The notes beneath the pieces are model-generated. The model worked only from the letters and a program-made list of their open reading frames with translations, searched no databases and was not told where the DNA came from. This document shows, one piece after another, positions 1 to 6,712 of a DNA stretch of 36,337 bases (the stretch's first letter is position 1; each line of letters starts with the position of its first letter). Source of the DNA: Bacteroidota bacterium (GTDB lineage: Bacteria; Bacteroidota; Bacteroidia; Bacteroidales; GCA-2748055); contig JAAEOI010000214.1 in the NCBI GenBank assembly GCA_024244665.1, positions 1 through 36,337 of the forward strand, in the 5' to 3' direction. A program made the translations under genes and the position numbers.

Positions 1-62
1 AATATTTGAATTTTGATACTTGAGACTACCTCCTGATAGCCAGTGAGAGTCCGCTAATAATC

Positions 63-275
63 TTACTCAAACTCCTTGGGCACCCCGCAGATCATCTTAA
101 AGGGCTGATCTCCCTTGTTGCGGTACTGGTGTTTCTCAGAAGGATCAACCAATGCAAAGTCTCCAGCCTTCAATGGGGTCTCCTCCCCTGCTTCGTTTAC
201 CAGCGCGCCCTCGCCTTCGATCACATATATCATGTGAAACATAAATTTGGGTTTGATATCGCATCGGATTATTGA
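63..275 (-). pseudogene. 5'-truncated copy of a small cupin gene
   Basis: Reading the minus strand from the stop codon at 63-65 gives a cupin C-terminal half that ends in GVPKEFE, nearly the same as the intact cupin at 834-1181, which ends in GVPKDFE. The two DNA segments align without gaps (66-227 against 837-998) at roughly 80% identity by eye. Upstream of about 230 the match fades, the HTH metal-binding motif is gone, and an in-frame stop lies at 276-278. The N-terminal half is therefore missing, and the toxin-antitoxin promoter begins where the homology ends. A 60-residue product from the ATG at 240-242 is conceivable but would lack the metal site. Divergence of about 20% argues against a very recent duplication. 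Confidence 0.8.
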
Positions 276-284
276 CTATATTTG
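252..284 (+). promoter_or_regulatory. Bacteroidota-type promoter of the toxin-antitoxin operon
   Basis: TTTG at 252-255 is followed after 21 nt by TATATTTG at 277-284. This matches the Bacteroidota sigma consensus TTTG-N19-21-TAnnTTTG. It predicts transcription starting near 290, so the upstream ATG at 272 cannot be the antitoxin start. The -33 box lies in the end of the truncated cupin copy. Confidence 0.7.
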
Positions 285-299
285 TACCATATTGGTACA
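283..299. promoter_or_regulatory. Palindromic operator, probable antitoxin binding site
   Basis: TGTACC-ATATT-GGTACA is a perfect 6+6 inverted repeat that overlaps the last bases of the -7 box and the predicted transcription start. YefM/Phd-family antitoxins autoregulate by binding palindromes with a TGTAC-like core over their own promoter, so this is the expected operator. The binding itself is inferred. Confidence 0.7.
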
Positions 300-310
300 T
301 ATACAGTGAT

Positions 311-562
311 ATGATGATTATTAGCAGCAGAGAGTTCAGGGACCAACAGAAAAAGTATTTTGATCTTGTGGATCAAAATGAACAGATTATTGTTCAGCGT
401 GGTAAGGACAAAGCTTACGTAATTGTACCACTTAATGATGTAGACAGATTATCAGTAAACGAGCACTTGATCCACACAGTTCATGAAGCTGAGGCCGAAT
501 ACTCAAAACGCAAGACCACCAGCATCAAAGATCCTGGAAAAATATGGGAAAGTATTCGATAG
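311..562 (+). CDS. YefM/Phd-family antitoxin
   Basis: An antitoxin of about 83 residues that would bind and neutralise the toxin encoded immediately downstream and repress their shared promoter. The N-terminal run beginning MMIISSREFRDQQKKYFDLV is the typical Phd/YefM DNA-binding and dimerisation fold, and the acidic/basic C-terminal tail would wrap the toxin. The frame is open from an ATG at 272, but the promoter boxes and operator cover that region, so I take the ATG at 311 (or 314). The gene overlaps the toxin start by 19 nt, as is usual in such operons. The family call is strong; naming it yefM would rest only on the partner's YoeB-like motifs. Confidence 0.88.
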   Translation: MMIISSREFRDQQKKYFDLVDQNEQIIVQRGKDKAYVIVPLNDVDRLSVNEHLIHTVHEAEAEYSKRKTTSIKDPGKIWESIR

Positions 563-825
563 AGGTCTCTTCGAAAGCCAGGAAAGAATTAAAGTTGCAT
601 TATCAATCAGGCAACAAGTCAGACATCAGGAAGATTGAGCAAATATTCCTGGAATTATCCAGAACCCCGTACGAAGGGACTGGGAATCCGGAAGCACTTA
701 AGTATGAACTTACAGGCTATTGGTCGAGAAGGATAAATAAAAAGAATAGGATCATTTACAGGGTCTACGAAGAGAGGGTTGTTGTTCTCATAGTATCAGC
801 CATTGGTCACTATGGTGACAAATAA
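544..825 (+). CDS. YoeB/Txe-family mRNA interferase toxin
   Basis: A 93-residue RelE-superfamily toxin expected to cleave mRNA at the ribosomal A site. The YoeB landmarks are present: a TPYEGTGNPEALKYEL segment with the presumed catalytic Glu50, the GYWSRRI block, Arg69 in KKNRIIY, and the C-terminal His89-Tyr90 pair (E. coli YoeB uses Glu46, Arg65, His83 and Tyr84). All key residues are kept, so the toxin looks functional. It is translationally coupled to the antitoxin by a 19-nt overlap and ends 8 nt from the convergent cupin stop codon. The pair sits between two copies of the cupin gene. Confidence 0.9.
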   Translation: MGKYSIEVSSKARKELKLHYQSGNKSDIRKIEQIFLELSRTPYEGTGNPEALKYELTGYWSRRINKKNRIIYRVYEERVVVLIVSAIGHYGDK

Positions 826-833
826 AACCACTC

Positions 834-1181
834 TCACTCAAAATCCTTCGGCACCCCGCAGATCATCTTGAAAGGCTTATCTCCCTCGTTGCGGTACTGG
901 TGTTTTTCGTCGGGATTTACGAGAGCAAAGTCGCCGGCCCTGAGTGGCTGCTCCTCCCCTGCCTCGTTTACGAGTGCGCCGCTGCCCTCGATCACATAAT
1001 TCATATGCTCATAAGGATGGGTGTGATATGGAGTAAACCCACCCGCTTCCACGGTAAATACCCTGTATGAAAAAACAGGGGTCCCATCATCACTTCCCAG
1101 GGGAAGTTGTCTCCAGGCACCCACGGCACCTTCCATATGCACCTCTTTTTTCTCCACTTCTGAAAGGGAAATGATTTTCAT
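834..1181 (-). CDS. Small single-domain cupin protein
   Basis: A 115-residue single-domain cupin. The metal-binding motif 1 is HTHPYEH (His53, His55, Glu58/His59), and motif 2 ends with His94 in DEKHQY. Cupins of this size are metal-dependent sugar isomerases, dioxygenases or ligand-binding sensors; nothing in the sequence picks the substrate. The start ATG at 1179-1181 opens with MKIISLSEVE, and no better start is visible. It converges with the toxin gene (8-nt gap). A truncated paralogue lies on the far side of the toxin-antitoxin pair. Confidence 0.85.
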   Translation of the reverse strand: MKIISLSEVEKKEVHMEGAVGAWRQLPLGSDDGTPVFSYRVFTVEAGGFTPYHTHPYEHMNYVIEGSGALVNEAGEEQPLRAGDFALVNPDEKHQYRNEGDKPFKMICGVPKDFE

Positions 1182-1234
1182 GATTCTGGATTTTTGTATC
1201 CGCTAATTTAAGGAATTGGTTGTGATTCCCACCA

Positions 1235-1266
1235 TTTGACTCCGAAGCTTTAATTTCATATTTTAG
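1235..1266 (+). promoter_or_regulatory. Promoter of the small lipoprotein gene
   Basis: TTTG at 1235-1238, 20 nt, then TATTTTAG at 1259-1266, one mismatch from TAnnTTTG. Transcription should start near 1273, about 30 nt before the ATG at 1305. This supports the small ORF being a real gene. Confidence 0.55.
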
Positions 1267-1304
1267 AGGTATTCATAAATTACTGTTAATCCAATCACCC
1301 GCTT

Positions 1305-1553
1305 ATGAAAACAATACGACCAATAATTTATGCCGCTGGATTCATATGTTGCCTGTTGATGGTTAGTAACTGTGGAAAAATGAGTACTGGTGTTTGTACA
1401 GGTTATAATGCAACCTACAACAGCACCTATTGCAAGGATGGCTGGACCAAGGAAGAGTGTGAGGAGTGGGATGATCTTGGGGTGAACGGAGTCAGCTGGA
1501 CCTTTTACAAGGGTCAAACCTGTGAGGAACGAGGCACGCCGGCGACGCAATAA
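1305..1553 (+). CDS. Small cysteine-containing exported lipoprotein, function unknown
   Basis: An 82-residue protein with a basic start (MKTIRP), a hydrophobic stretch (about residues 7-21) and a lipobox-like VSNC, giving a probable lipidated Cys23. The mature part is about 60 residues with four more cysteines (CTGYN, YCKDG, ECEEW, TCEER), which could form two disulfides. I do not recognise the family. A promoter-like sequence precedes it. No partner gene is evident: its neighbours are a cupin and a tRNA on the opposite strand. A minus-strand ORF over the same DNA lacks comparable protein features. Confidence 0.6.
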   Translation: MKTIRPIIYAAGFICCLLMVSNCGKMSTGVCTGYNATYNSTYCKDGWTKEECEEWDDLGVNGVSWTFYKGQTCEERGTPATQ

Positions 1554-1599
1554 TAATCAAGCAAGCTTTCATCGTGAGTTATTTCGTATGTAAAAATAA

Positions 1600-1636
1600 A
1601 ACACCCCCTGTATAATGCTGATATACAAGGGGTGTT
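1600..1636 (-). terminator. Intrinsic terminator after tRNA-Ser (possibly bidirectional)
   Basis: An inverted repeat of 15 bp with one mismatch (AACACCCC...GGGGTGTT arms, 7-nt loop). On the minus strand it is followed by TTTTATTTTT, so it most clearly ends the tRNA transcript. It could also stop the lipoprotein mRNA, though the plus side has only a short T/A tail. Confidence 0.7.
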
Positions 1637-1647
1637 AAAATCGATTT

Positions 1648-1736
<89 letters not shown>

Positions 1737-1811
1737 GGGAATTTGCTTAAAGCAGGACAAAAGTAAATAATTAGTCCCACTTGTACAAGTCCCTTAATCC
1801 AATTGTAGTGG

Positions 1812-1843
1812 TACAAAAAAAACGTCCACCGAGGCGGACGTTT
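1812..1843 (-). terminator. Intrinsic terminator of the first secreted paralogue
   Basis: AAACGTCC (1820-1827) and GGACGTTT (1836-1843) form an 8-bp stem with an 8-nt loop. On the minus strand it is followed by an uninterrupted T run (1813-1820). It lies 40 nt beyond the stop codon of the 1884-2363 gene. Confidence 0.8.
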
Positions 1844-1883
1844 AATAATGACCGGGGGATCTAAGATCCCGTATATGTTAGAC

Positions 1884-2363
1884 TTATCCTTGCAACTTGG
1901 GAAGGTAAGCTGCGATGAGACCAATAGCCTGGTCTTTTTCGATCTTACGTTCCTTCACCAGTACGCTTTGGTCACGATACTCAATATGATTGAATTCATC
2001 CCTAACGTTGGGGCTGCTAAACATTGCCTTGCGAACACCAAATCCCTCTTTGGTGCAGTTATACTTGAACCAGTAGCCTTTGGTATAGGCAATAAAACTT
2101 TTGCAATCATCTCCCTCAATGACAGCAATCTTCATGTTGTGCTGGGGATTGTCATAATAAACATTGAATACTGCGTACTCATCCCCCTGGAAATGGTATA
2201 CATCATCGGTCCCGGTAACAACAAAATCACCGGCGGCAGTGTTGGTGGTTCCGCTCAGAAATACTTCATTGGCTTCACCGTCTGCAAACACAGCGGAAGA
2301 GATGAACATAAGTGAAAGAGTGGCGATTGCGATTCTCCTGAGTAAATTAGCTTTTGTTTTCAT
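1884..2363 (-). CDS. Secreted protein of unknown function, paralogue A
   Basis: 159 residues from the ATG at 2361-2363 (MKTKANLLRR); the open frame continues upstream to 2420, but that stretch does not look like a signal peptide. A cleavable signal peptide (hydrophobic IAIATLSLMFISSAVFA, then DGEA) indicates export. The mature protein shares most of its landmarks with the neighbour at 2657-3139: FLSG near the N-terminus, AAGDFVV, VYYDNP..NMKIAV, a Cys in the CKSF/CRSF context, YNC, GFGVRK.MFS, DQSVL.KERKIEK and GLIA.Y.P. The two spaced cysteines may pair. I do not recognise the family. It has its own terminator and a 35-bp upstream element shared with the LytS-like kinase gene at 3267-3953. 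Confidence 0.82.
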   Translation of the reverse strand: MKTKANLLRRIAIATLSLMFISSAVFADGEANEVFLSGTTNTAAGDFVVTGTDDVYHFQGDEYAVFNVYYDNPQHNMKIAVIEGDDCKSFIAYTKGYWFKYNCTKEGFGVRKAMFSSPNVRDEFNHIEYRDQSVLVKERKIEKDQAIGLIAAYLPKLQG

Positions 2364-2486
2364 GGTATAAAGTTTTAGTGTTTTTGTTTTCGTTTTATCT
2401 GCCAACAATAATACAATCATCGTGCCATAATTTCTATGTGCCTCTTTACTAGCTTTTTACATATCATCTCCGCTAAATATAAAAAA

Positions 2487-2521
2487 TGTTAAATACGACC
2501 GGAAATGGACACCTTTGTACG
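2487..2521. promoter_or_regulatory. Shared 35-bp upstream element, copy 1
   Basis: This stretch matches 4047-4081 at 26 of 35 positions without gaps: TGTTAAA, then three unmatched bases, then a 25-nt block with 19 identities ending TTTGTACG. Here it lies about 123 nt upstream of the start codon of the secreted protein gene at 1884-2363. It may be a binding site for a common regulator. Confidence 0.5.
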
Positions 2522-2572
2522 AAAGCGGATGAATGTAAATACTTGTTATAATTATGATTCCCTGCATGTTAC

Positions 2573-2608
2573 AAAAAACAATGGGCCGGCGGTTTACCGT
2601 CGGCCCAT
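2573..2608 (-). terminator. Intrinsic terminator of the second secreted paralogue
   Basis: A 12-bp GC-rich stem (ATGGGCCGGCGG with CCGTCGGCCCAT, one wobble) around a TTTA loop. On the minus strand it is followed by a T run (2573-2578). It lies about 50 nt past the stop of the 2657-3139 gene, so the two paralogues are separate transcription units. Confidence 0.85.
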
Positions 2609-2656
2609 TTCACAGGTGATAAGGTGCTAAAAGAAGAAAAAGGTTGGTCTAAATGG

Positions 2657-3139
2657 CTACCCTTTTAATTGTGGAACATAAGATGCGATGAGTCCTACAG
2701 CCTCCTTTTTCTCAATCTTCCTTTCCTTCATGAGGACCGATTGGTCATGAAACTGCTGGGCATCAAAATCATCTTTTACCCAAGGATTTGAAAACATTAC
2801 TTTCCGTACGCCAAATCCGTGTTTGCTACAATTGTAAAAAAACATGAATTCACCATTGAAGGCGACAAAAGATCTGCACTTTCCATCTGTAGTATTTACT
2901 GCGATCTTCATATTCATATCCGGATCATCATAGTATACCCGGTAAATTTCATACACCTTCCCCTGGTAATGAAAATTGTCATTTGTGGTCTGCACCACGA
3001 AATCACCAGCGGATGAGTTTGAACTTCCGGATAGGAACGCTTCTGCTGTTTCACCATCTGCAAATGCAAACAAGGTAAAAACAAACAGTCCAGCGGCCAG
3101 GGCCGTCACCCTTTTAATAAAACCAACCTTTGTTTTCAT
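2657..3139 (-). CDS. Secreted protein of unknown function, paralogue B
   Basis: 160 residues with a signal peptide (MKTKVGFIKR, then a hydrophobic run ending in FAFA-DGE). It is clearly related to the protein at 1884-2363 along its whole length, sharing SAGDFVV, VYYDDP..NMKIAV, the two mature cysteines, GFGVRKVMFS and DQSVL.KERKIEK. The conserved C-terminal block KERKIEKKEAVGLIASYVPQ may be an amphipathic helix. It has its own promoter-like sequence (CAAA at 3191-3194 and TAAATTTA at 3165-3172, read on the minus strand with an 18-nt spacer) and its own terminator. Function unknown. The two copies have diverged considerably, so the duplication is old. Confidence 0.85.
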   Translation of the reverse strand: MKTKVGFIKRVTALAAGLFVFTLFAFADGETAEAFLSGSSNSSAGDFVVQTTNDNFHYQGKVYEIYRVYYDDPDMNMKIAVNTTDGKCRSFVAFNGEFMFFYNCSKHGFGVRKVMFSNPWVKDDFDAQQFHDQSVLMKERKIEKKEAVGLIASYVPQLKG

Positions 3140-3266
3140 AGCTATACCTTTTGTTTGTTACGAATAAATTTAACTGGATATTAGCACATTCAAAAAACTG
3201 ATCAATCAACTGTAGTAAAAAATGCCTATAGAGATACATAAGAAATATCAATGTTAGTGACCGTGA

Positions 3267-3953
3267 TTATGCTGCCGCCCGCCCTATGATAAGGTCAACA
3301 GCATATACATTGCCTATGGGACGGGCATCCATGTAGTAGGATTTTCTGTAGAAACCATCAAGGAGTTTTTTGACTGCATCAATTCCAAGACCTGTATGAA
3401 CAGGAGATGAATCCTCAACGGAATTTTCACAGTTTTCAATCGAATTGCGAATCTTAAGAAGCACCTTATCCTTTTTAACTACCAGGTGGACTGTGATCCA
3501 TCCCTGTCCTTCACACTTCCTGATTCCATGCTTAAAAGCATTTTCAATTAAAGTATACATGGCCAGTGGTGGTATAGAAACATCGGCAATTTCTCCCTTG
3601 ACCTGAAAATCCAGCAGAAAAGAGCACTCCCCAAGCCATATCCTTTCAAGAGCGATATAGTTTTCGATCAGCGCAACCTCCTCTGAGAGACTGATCAGAT
3701 CCATTCTTGAATATGTCACAACTTTTTCAAGCAAATGAGACAGGCCGACAATTGCTTCCGGCGTCTGGTCTGACTTCCTTAATGAGAGTGCGTAGAGATT
3801 ATTAAGTGAATTGAACAGGAAATGGGGCTGCAGCAGAGTTTTGAACAACTCGAGGTTGTTGTGTTTATCTGCCTGCTGCTGAAAATTCCGAGAAACCTGG
3901 TATTGATCTAAAATCATTTTCTTCTCCTCTCTTAATGTACCGTCCCTGTACAT
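3267..3953 (-). CDS. Soluble LytS-like sensor histidine kinase
   Basis: 228 residues. It has the His_kinase domain of LytS/YehU-type kinases: the phospho-acceptor motif LQPHFLFNSLNNL with His44, and an ATPase N-box LIENAFKHG with Asn138, followed by GLGIDAVKKLL near the C-terminus. Unlike most of the family it has no membrane segments; an in-frame stop just upstream shows the N-terminus is complete as written. It may therefore sense a cytoplasmic signal or work with another sensor. The obvious partner is the LytTR regulator at 6713. The first ATG (3951-3953) is used; ATG at 3915-3917 is an alternative. A 35-bp element shared with paralogue A lies 93 nt upstream. Confidence 0.85.
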   Translation of the reverse strand: MYRDGTLREEKKMILDQYQVSRNFQQQADKHNNLELFKTLLQPHFLFNSLNNLYALSLRKSDQTPEAIVGLSHLLEKVVTYSRMDLISLSEEVALIENYIALERIWLGECSFLLDFQVKGEIADVSIPPLAMYTLIENAFKHGIRKCEGQGWITVHLVVKKDKVLLKIRNSIENCENSVEDSSPVHTGLGIDAVKKLLDGFYRKSYYMDARPIGNVYAVDLIIGRAAA

Positions 3954-4046
3954 ACATATTTTGAATTCTATAATTCATTTATCATGCCAAAAACCTCATA
4001 TGCTTCTTTATGTGATGTTTAACAATTTTTACCATGCTGCTGATTG

Positions 4047-4081
4047 TGTTAAAATTGTCCGAAACTGTACAAGTTTGTACG
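4047..4081. promoter_or_regulatory. Shared 35-bp upstream element, copy 2
   Basis: Matches 2487-2521 at 26 of 35 ungapped positions. It lies about 93 nt upstream of the soluble LytS-like kinase start, in the same orientation relative to the gene as copy 1. It contains the inverted repeat GTACAA/TTGTAC separated by two bases. Confidence 0.5.
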
Positions 4082-4140
4082 CACAGGAACAATTTTGAGA
4101 ATTTGGGAATCCGGCAGTGAATGACGATGGGGGGAAATAA

Positions 4141-4210
4141 AAAAACTTGCCGTCGGGGAAGCTACTTATTAAACCTAAAACTTTGAAGTAAAACTGCTGA
4201 CGGCAAGTTT
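4141..4210 (-). terminator. Long-loop terminator-like inverted repeat after the kinase operon
   Basis: AAACTTGCCGTC (4143-4154) and GACGGCAAGTTT (4199-4210) are perfect 12-bp arms. Between them are 44 nt that contain a weaker internal pairing (TACTT/AAGTA). On the minus strand the second arm runs into a seven-T tract, then ATTT. It lies about 60 nt beyond the stop of the 4273-5373 gene. The loop is longer than in ordinary terminators, so a regulatory or processed 3' element is also possible. Confidence 0.6.
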
Positions 4211-4272
4211 GTCATTGATGTGCATAGAGTCAATTCAAAAGTATATGCCCGGATCCGACTATAAAAATTTAT

Positions 4273-5373
4273 TCAGTCAGCTGCGGATTTGACCGCATCA
4301 ACGGCGCCTTTTTTTCTGTAAGTGTCATTCATCCCCTGCTGTAAACTGTTGCGTATAACAACGGAACATCCGTAGGCATGTTTTGAATAGGATATGAAAA
4401 CCTTTCCCTGGTAAAGACTTTCAAGCTGTGAAATTGTATTCATGCAAGCATCAAGGCTCTCTGCATGCTCCCTTTTCCCACTATAAAGCAGTTGAATGGT
4501 GATCATGTTTGAAAAGCCGGAAGCTTCAATATTCAACTCTGGCATAACTTCTTGATGTTCAAACTTCCTGAATATCATATCGACCAAAGAGAAAAGGATC
4601 ATTGGAGGCAGATCAATTTTCCCGGGATCACCTGAGATAAAAAACTCAACCTCAGCCCTTTCTCCTTTAAGAAGCTCCACCAGGTCCACCAGTTTCTTAA
4701 CCAGTTCGATCTCCCGCGAGAACCACCGGTTCTTCTCTTCATGGTACATCATTAACTCACTCAGTAATTCAGAAGTTTGTGCGATGGCCCGGGTTACATC
4801 AGGGGAGGAATTCTCCACCATATGATCGATCTGGTCTATTGCATACAGCAGCATCGTGGGTTGGACCTTCGTAATTGTGTCCTCCATCTGCTGCTTCAGC
4901 TCCACCTGCATCAGCTCCTTTTGATGCTTGTCGGCCACTTGCCAGTTTCTCACAGTCCTGGATGCCAGGAATACCAGGACAATGTATAGATTACCAACAC
5001 CGCTCCGTACCACATTTCCCGCATCCAGATAAGGGTATGAAATCATCGATCCTGTGGGGTACCATTTGTATATGAACTCATTACTGAGAATCAGCTCCAG
5101 AACTGAAAATCCATAGAATAAAAGAATGAAAAGAGCACCAAAAATGGGCCACTGCTTTTTATTGAAATAGCGGGGAATCAGGAAATAGGCAATGAGGTAG
5201 GTGTGAGCAATGAATATGGGCAGGGTTACCACATAGTAGGAGAACCATCCAAAATAGACTTCTAAAGATTGTCCAAAGCTCTTTATAAAAGTGAATCCCA
5301 ATACCCAACATATCCAGAACAAAATATGTCTCCGGCTCCTGCTTTCAAACAGCTGTGATATCTCTTCCTTCAT
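4273..5373 (-). CDS. Membrane LytS-like protein with degenerate kinase motifs (probable pseudokinase)
   Basis: 366 residues. Four hydrophobic segments (about residues 16-33, 45-65, 77-97 and 125-140) are followed by a coiled linker and a LytS-type kinase region. Where the active paralogues read QPHFLFNSL or DPHVIFNNF, this protein reads QPTMLLYAI, so the phospho-acceptor His is Thr173. The N-box is also lost: the ENAFKHG position reads LVDMIFRKF. Neither autophosphorylation nor normal ATP binding is expected. The frame is long and undisrupted, and the ATG overlaps the stop of the upstream kinase gene (shared ATGA, 5370-5373). That suggests a retained role, perhaps as a heterodimer partner or allosteric sensor of the kinase at 5370-6431. 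Confidence 0.85.
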   Translation of the reverse strand: MKEEISQLFESRSRRHILFWICWVLGFTFIKSFGQSLEVYFGWFSYYVVTLPIFIAHTYLIAYFLIPRYFNKKQWPIFGALFILLFYGFSVLELILSNEFIYKWYPTGSMISYPYLDAGNVVRSGVGNLYIVLVFLASRTVRNWQVADKHQKELMQVELKQQMEDTITKVQPTMLLYAIDQIDHMVENSSPDVTRAIAQTSELLSELMMYHEEKNRWFSREIELVKKLVDLVELLKGERAEVEFFISGDPGKIDLPPMILFSLVDMIFRKFEHQEVMPELNIEASGFSNMITIQLLYSGKREHAESLDACMNTISQLESLYQGKVFISYSKHAYGCSVVIRNSLQQGMNDTYRKKGAVDAVKSAAD

Positions 5374-6431
5374 CGCCCCAGGCGGATATTCAATTCCACC
5401 TCATGTTTATTTTCACGGTCAAGAATGGTAAGCCTGTGACTATTCGGATACTGGATCTCAAGCCGCCTCACACTGTTATCATTCCCGCTTTTCCCATTTT
5501 TTGAATTACTCTGCCCTCTTCCCGAAACAGAATTAGAAGCACAGAATTGAAGATTATCCCCATTGATGGATATACTTATGTTTATCCAGGAACAGTCGGG
5601 ATCCTCACCTGCACCATGAACGAAACAGTTCTCAACAAAGGGGTAGAGAATCAGCGGGACAATCTTCAAGCCCTGAGCCTTACCTTCCATCTCAAATGTT
5701 ATTTTCAGGCGATCTCCAAACCTTAACTCTTCCAGCCCAATATAGTTCTCAATCATTTCTATCTCCCTGGAGAGCTTTACTTCGCCAAACTTGCTCTCCC
5801 TGAAAAGGTAGTGTAGGACAGACTGAAGTTTTTTTACAGTCCGTCCAAGAAGTGCTGGCCTGTTCAGAGAAATGGAATAGAGACTGTTGAAATTATTAAA
5901 TATTACATGTGGATCCATTTGGTGTTCCAGCAACTTAATCTCTGCTTCCATTCCTTTTTGCTGAAGTTCCCTGATATTAGATTCAAGAAGATAATGATCC
6001 CTGGCAAACTTGACAACGGCAAAAAGTGCAACAATGAATGTCATATCTTTGGTATTCACCAGCAGATCTGAGAGCATGACAATACCGTTGCTCAGTCCGT
6101 TCTCCGGTGAAATCACATGGTAGAATACCAGATCGGAGAAGAAGTATTTTAATCCTGAAAGAGCCACCCCACATATGAGAAAAACAACAATGAAAAGCCC
6201 AATCTTTTTCCTCAACAGAAGTTTCGGAATGAAAATGTAAACGCTCAGATAAGCATAGCCAAAAAAAACGAATGCATTTATCACGACGACCATAAGGTTC
6301 TGGAGAAAGCTGCTTGCATCTAATGATTTGAAATAGAGTAGCCAGGAAAATAACAGGACTGTAGACATGAATAATAATACGTGGCGAAGAATCCTGAAAA
6401 TCCATCTCTGATCCGTGAACAACTTCATCAT
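5370..6431 (-). CDS. Membrane LytS-like sensor histidine kinase
   Basis: 353 residues. Four membrane segments lie in the first 145 residues, followed by a short coiled coil (DHYLLESNIRELQQKGMEAE) and a LytS-family kinase domain. The phospho-acceptor is His175 in HQMDPHVIFNNFNSLY, and the ATPase N-box is FVENCFVHG with Asn268. Both key motifs are intact, so this is the probable active kinase of the cluster. It is divergent from the LytTR regulator at 6713 (281 nt apart) and overlaps the pseudokinase downstream by 4 nt. Two adjacent ATGs (6429-6431 and 6426-6428) begin the frame. The input signal is unknown. Confidence 0.9.
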   Translation of the reverse strand: MMKLFTDQRWIFRILRHVLLFMSTVLLFSWLLYFKSLDASSFLQNLMVVVINAFVFFGYAYLSVYIFIPKLLLRKKIGLFIVVFLICGVALSGLKYFFSDLVFYHVISPENGLSNGIVMLSDLLVNTKDMTFIVALFAVVKFARDHYLLESNIRELQQKGMEAEIKLLEHQMDPHVIFNNFNSLYSISLNRPALLGRTVKKLQSVLHYLFRESKFGEVKLSREIEMIENYIGLEELRFGDRLKITFEMEGKAQGLKIVPLILYPFVENCFVHGAGEDPDCSWINISISINGDNLQFCASNSVSGRGQSNSKNGKSGNDNSVRRLEIQYPNSHRLTILDRENKHEVELNIRLGR

Positions 6432-6712
6432 GTTCTAAAAATAACCATGCGTGAGGTTAAACTCACTTTTTATCAATAAGCTACCAGAAGTGCATTGCAA
6501 AACGGGAAAATACCTGAGTGAAGGCTTTTGACTGACATTTTGATGTCGCTTGCACTATTTTAATTGCATTTCACTGATTTCTTTTAAGAAAAGCTGGTAA
6601 ATTTACTATGTTCATAAGGATTTGTAAGGCTTGTTTTCGTGTATTTGAGTTTATGAACCCTAAATCGGCATTGGAACTAAACCCCTCCATCCGGTAAAAA
6701 CTGCTATTTCAC

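Larger units (their letters stand above)
3954..4272. other. Intergenic region between two kinase genes
   Basis: 319 nt without a gene. It holds the second copy of the shared 35-bp element (4047-4081). Inside that is GTACAA-GT-TTGTAC (4067-4080), a near-palindrome. It also holds a long inverted repeat (4143-4210) that probably ends the membrane-kinase operon. I see no coding remnant. Confidence 0.6.

Noticed and set aside
1263..1550. A 95-codon minus-strand ORF opposite the small lipoprotein
   Set aside because: It covers the same DNA as the plus-strand gene, has no signal or domain, and lacks a promoter on its side.
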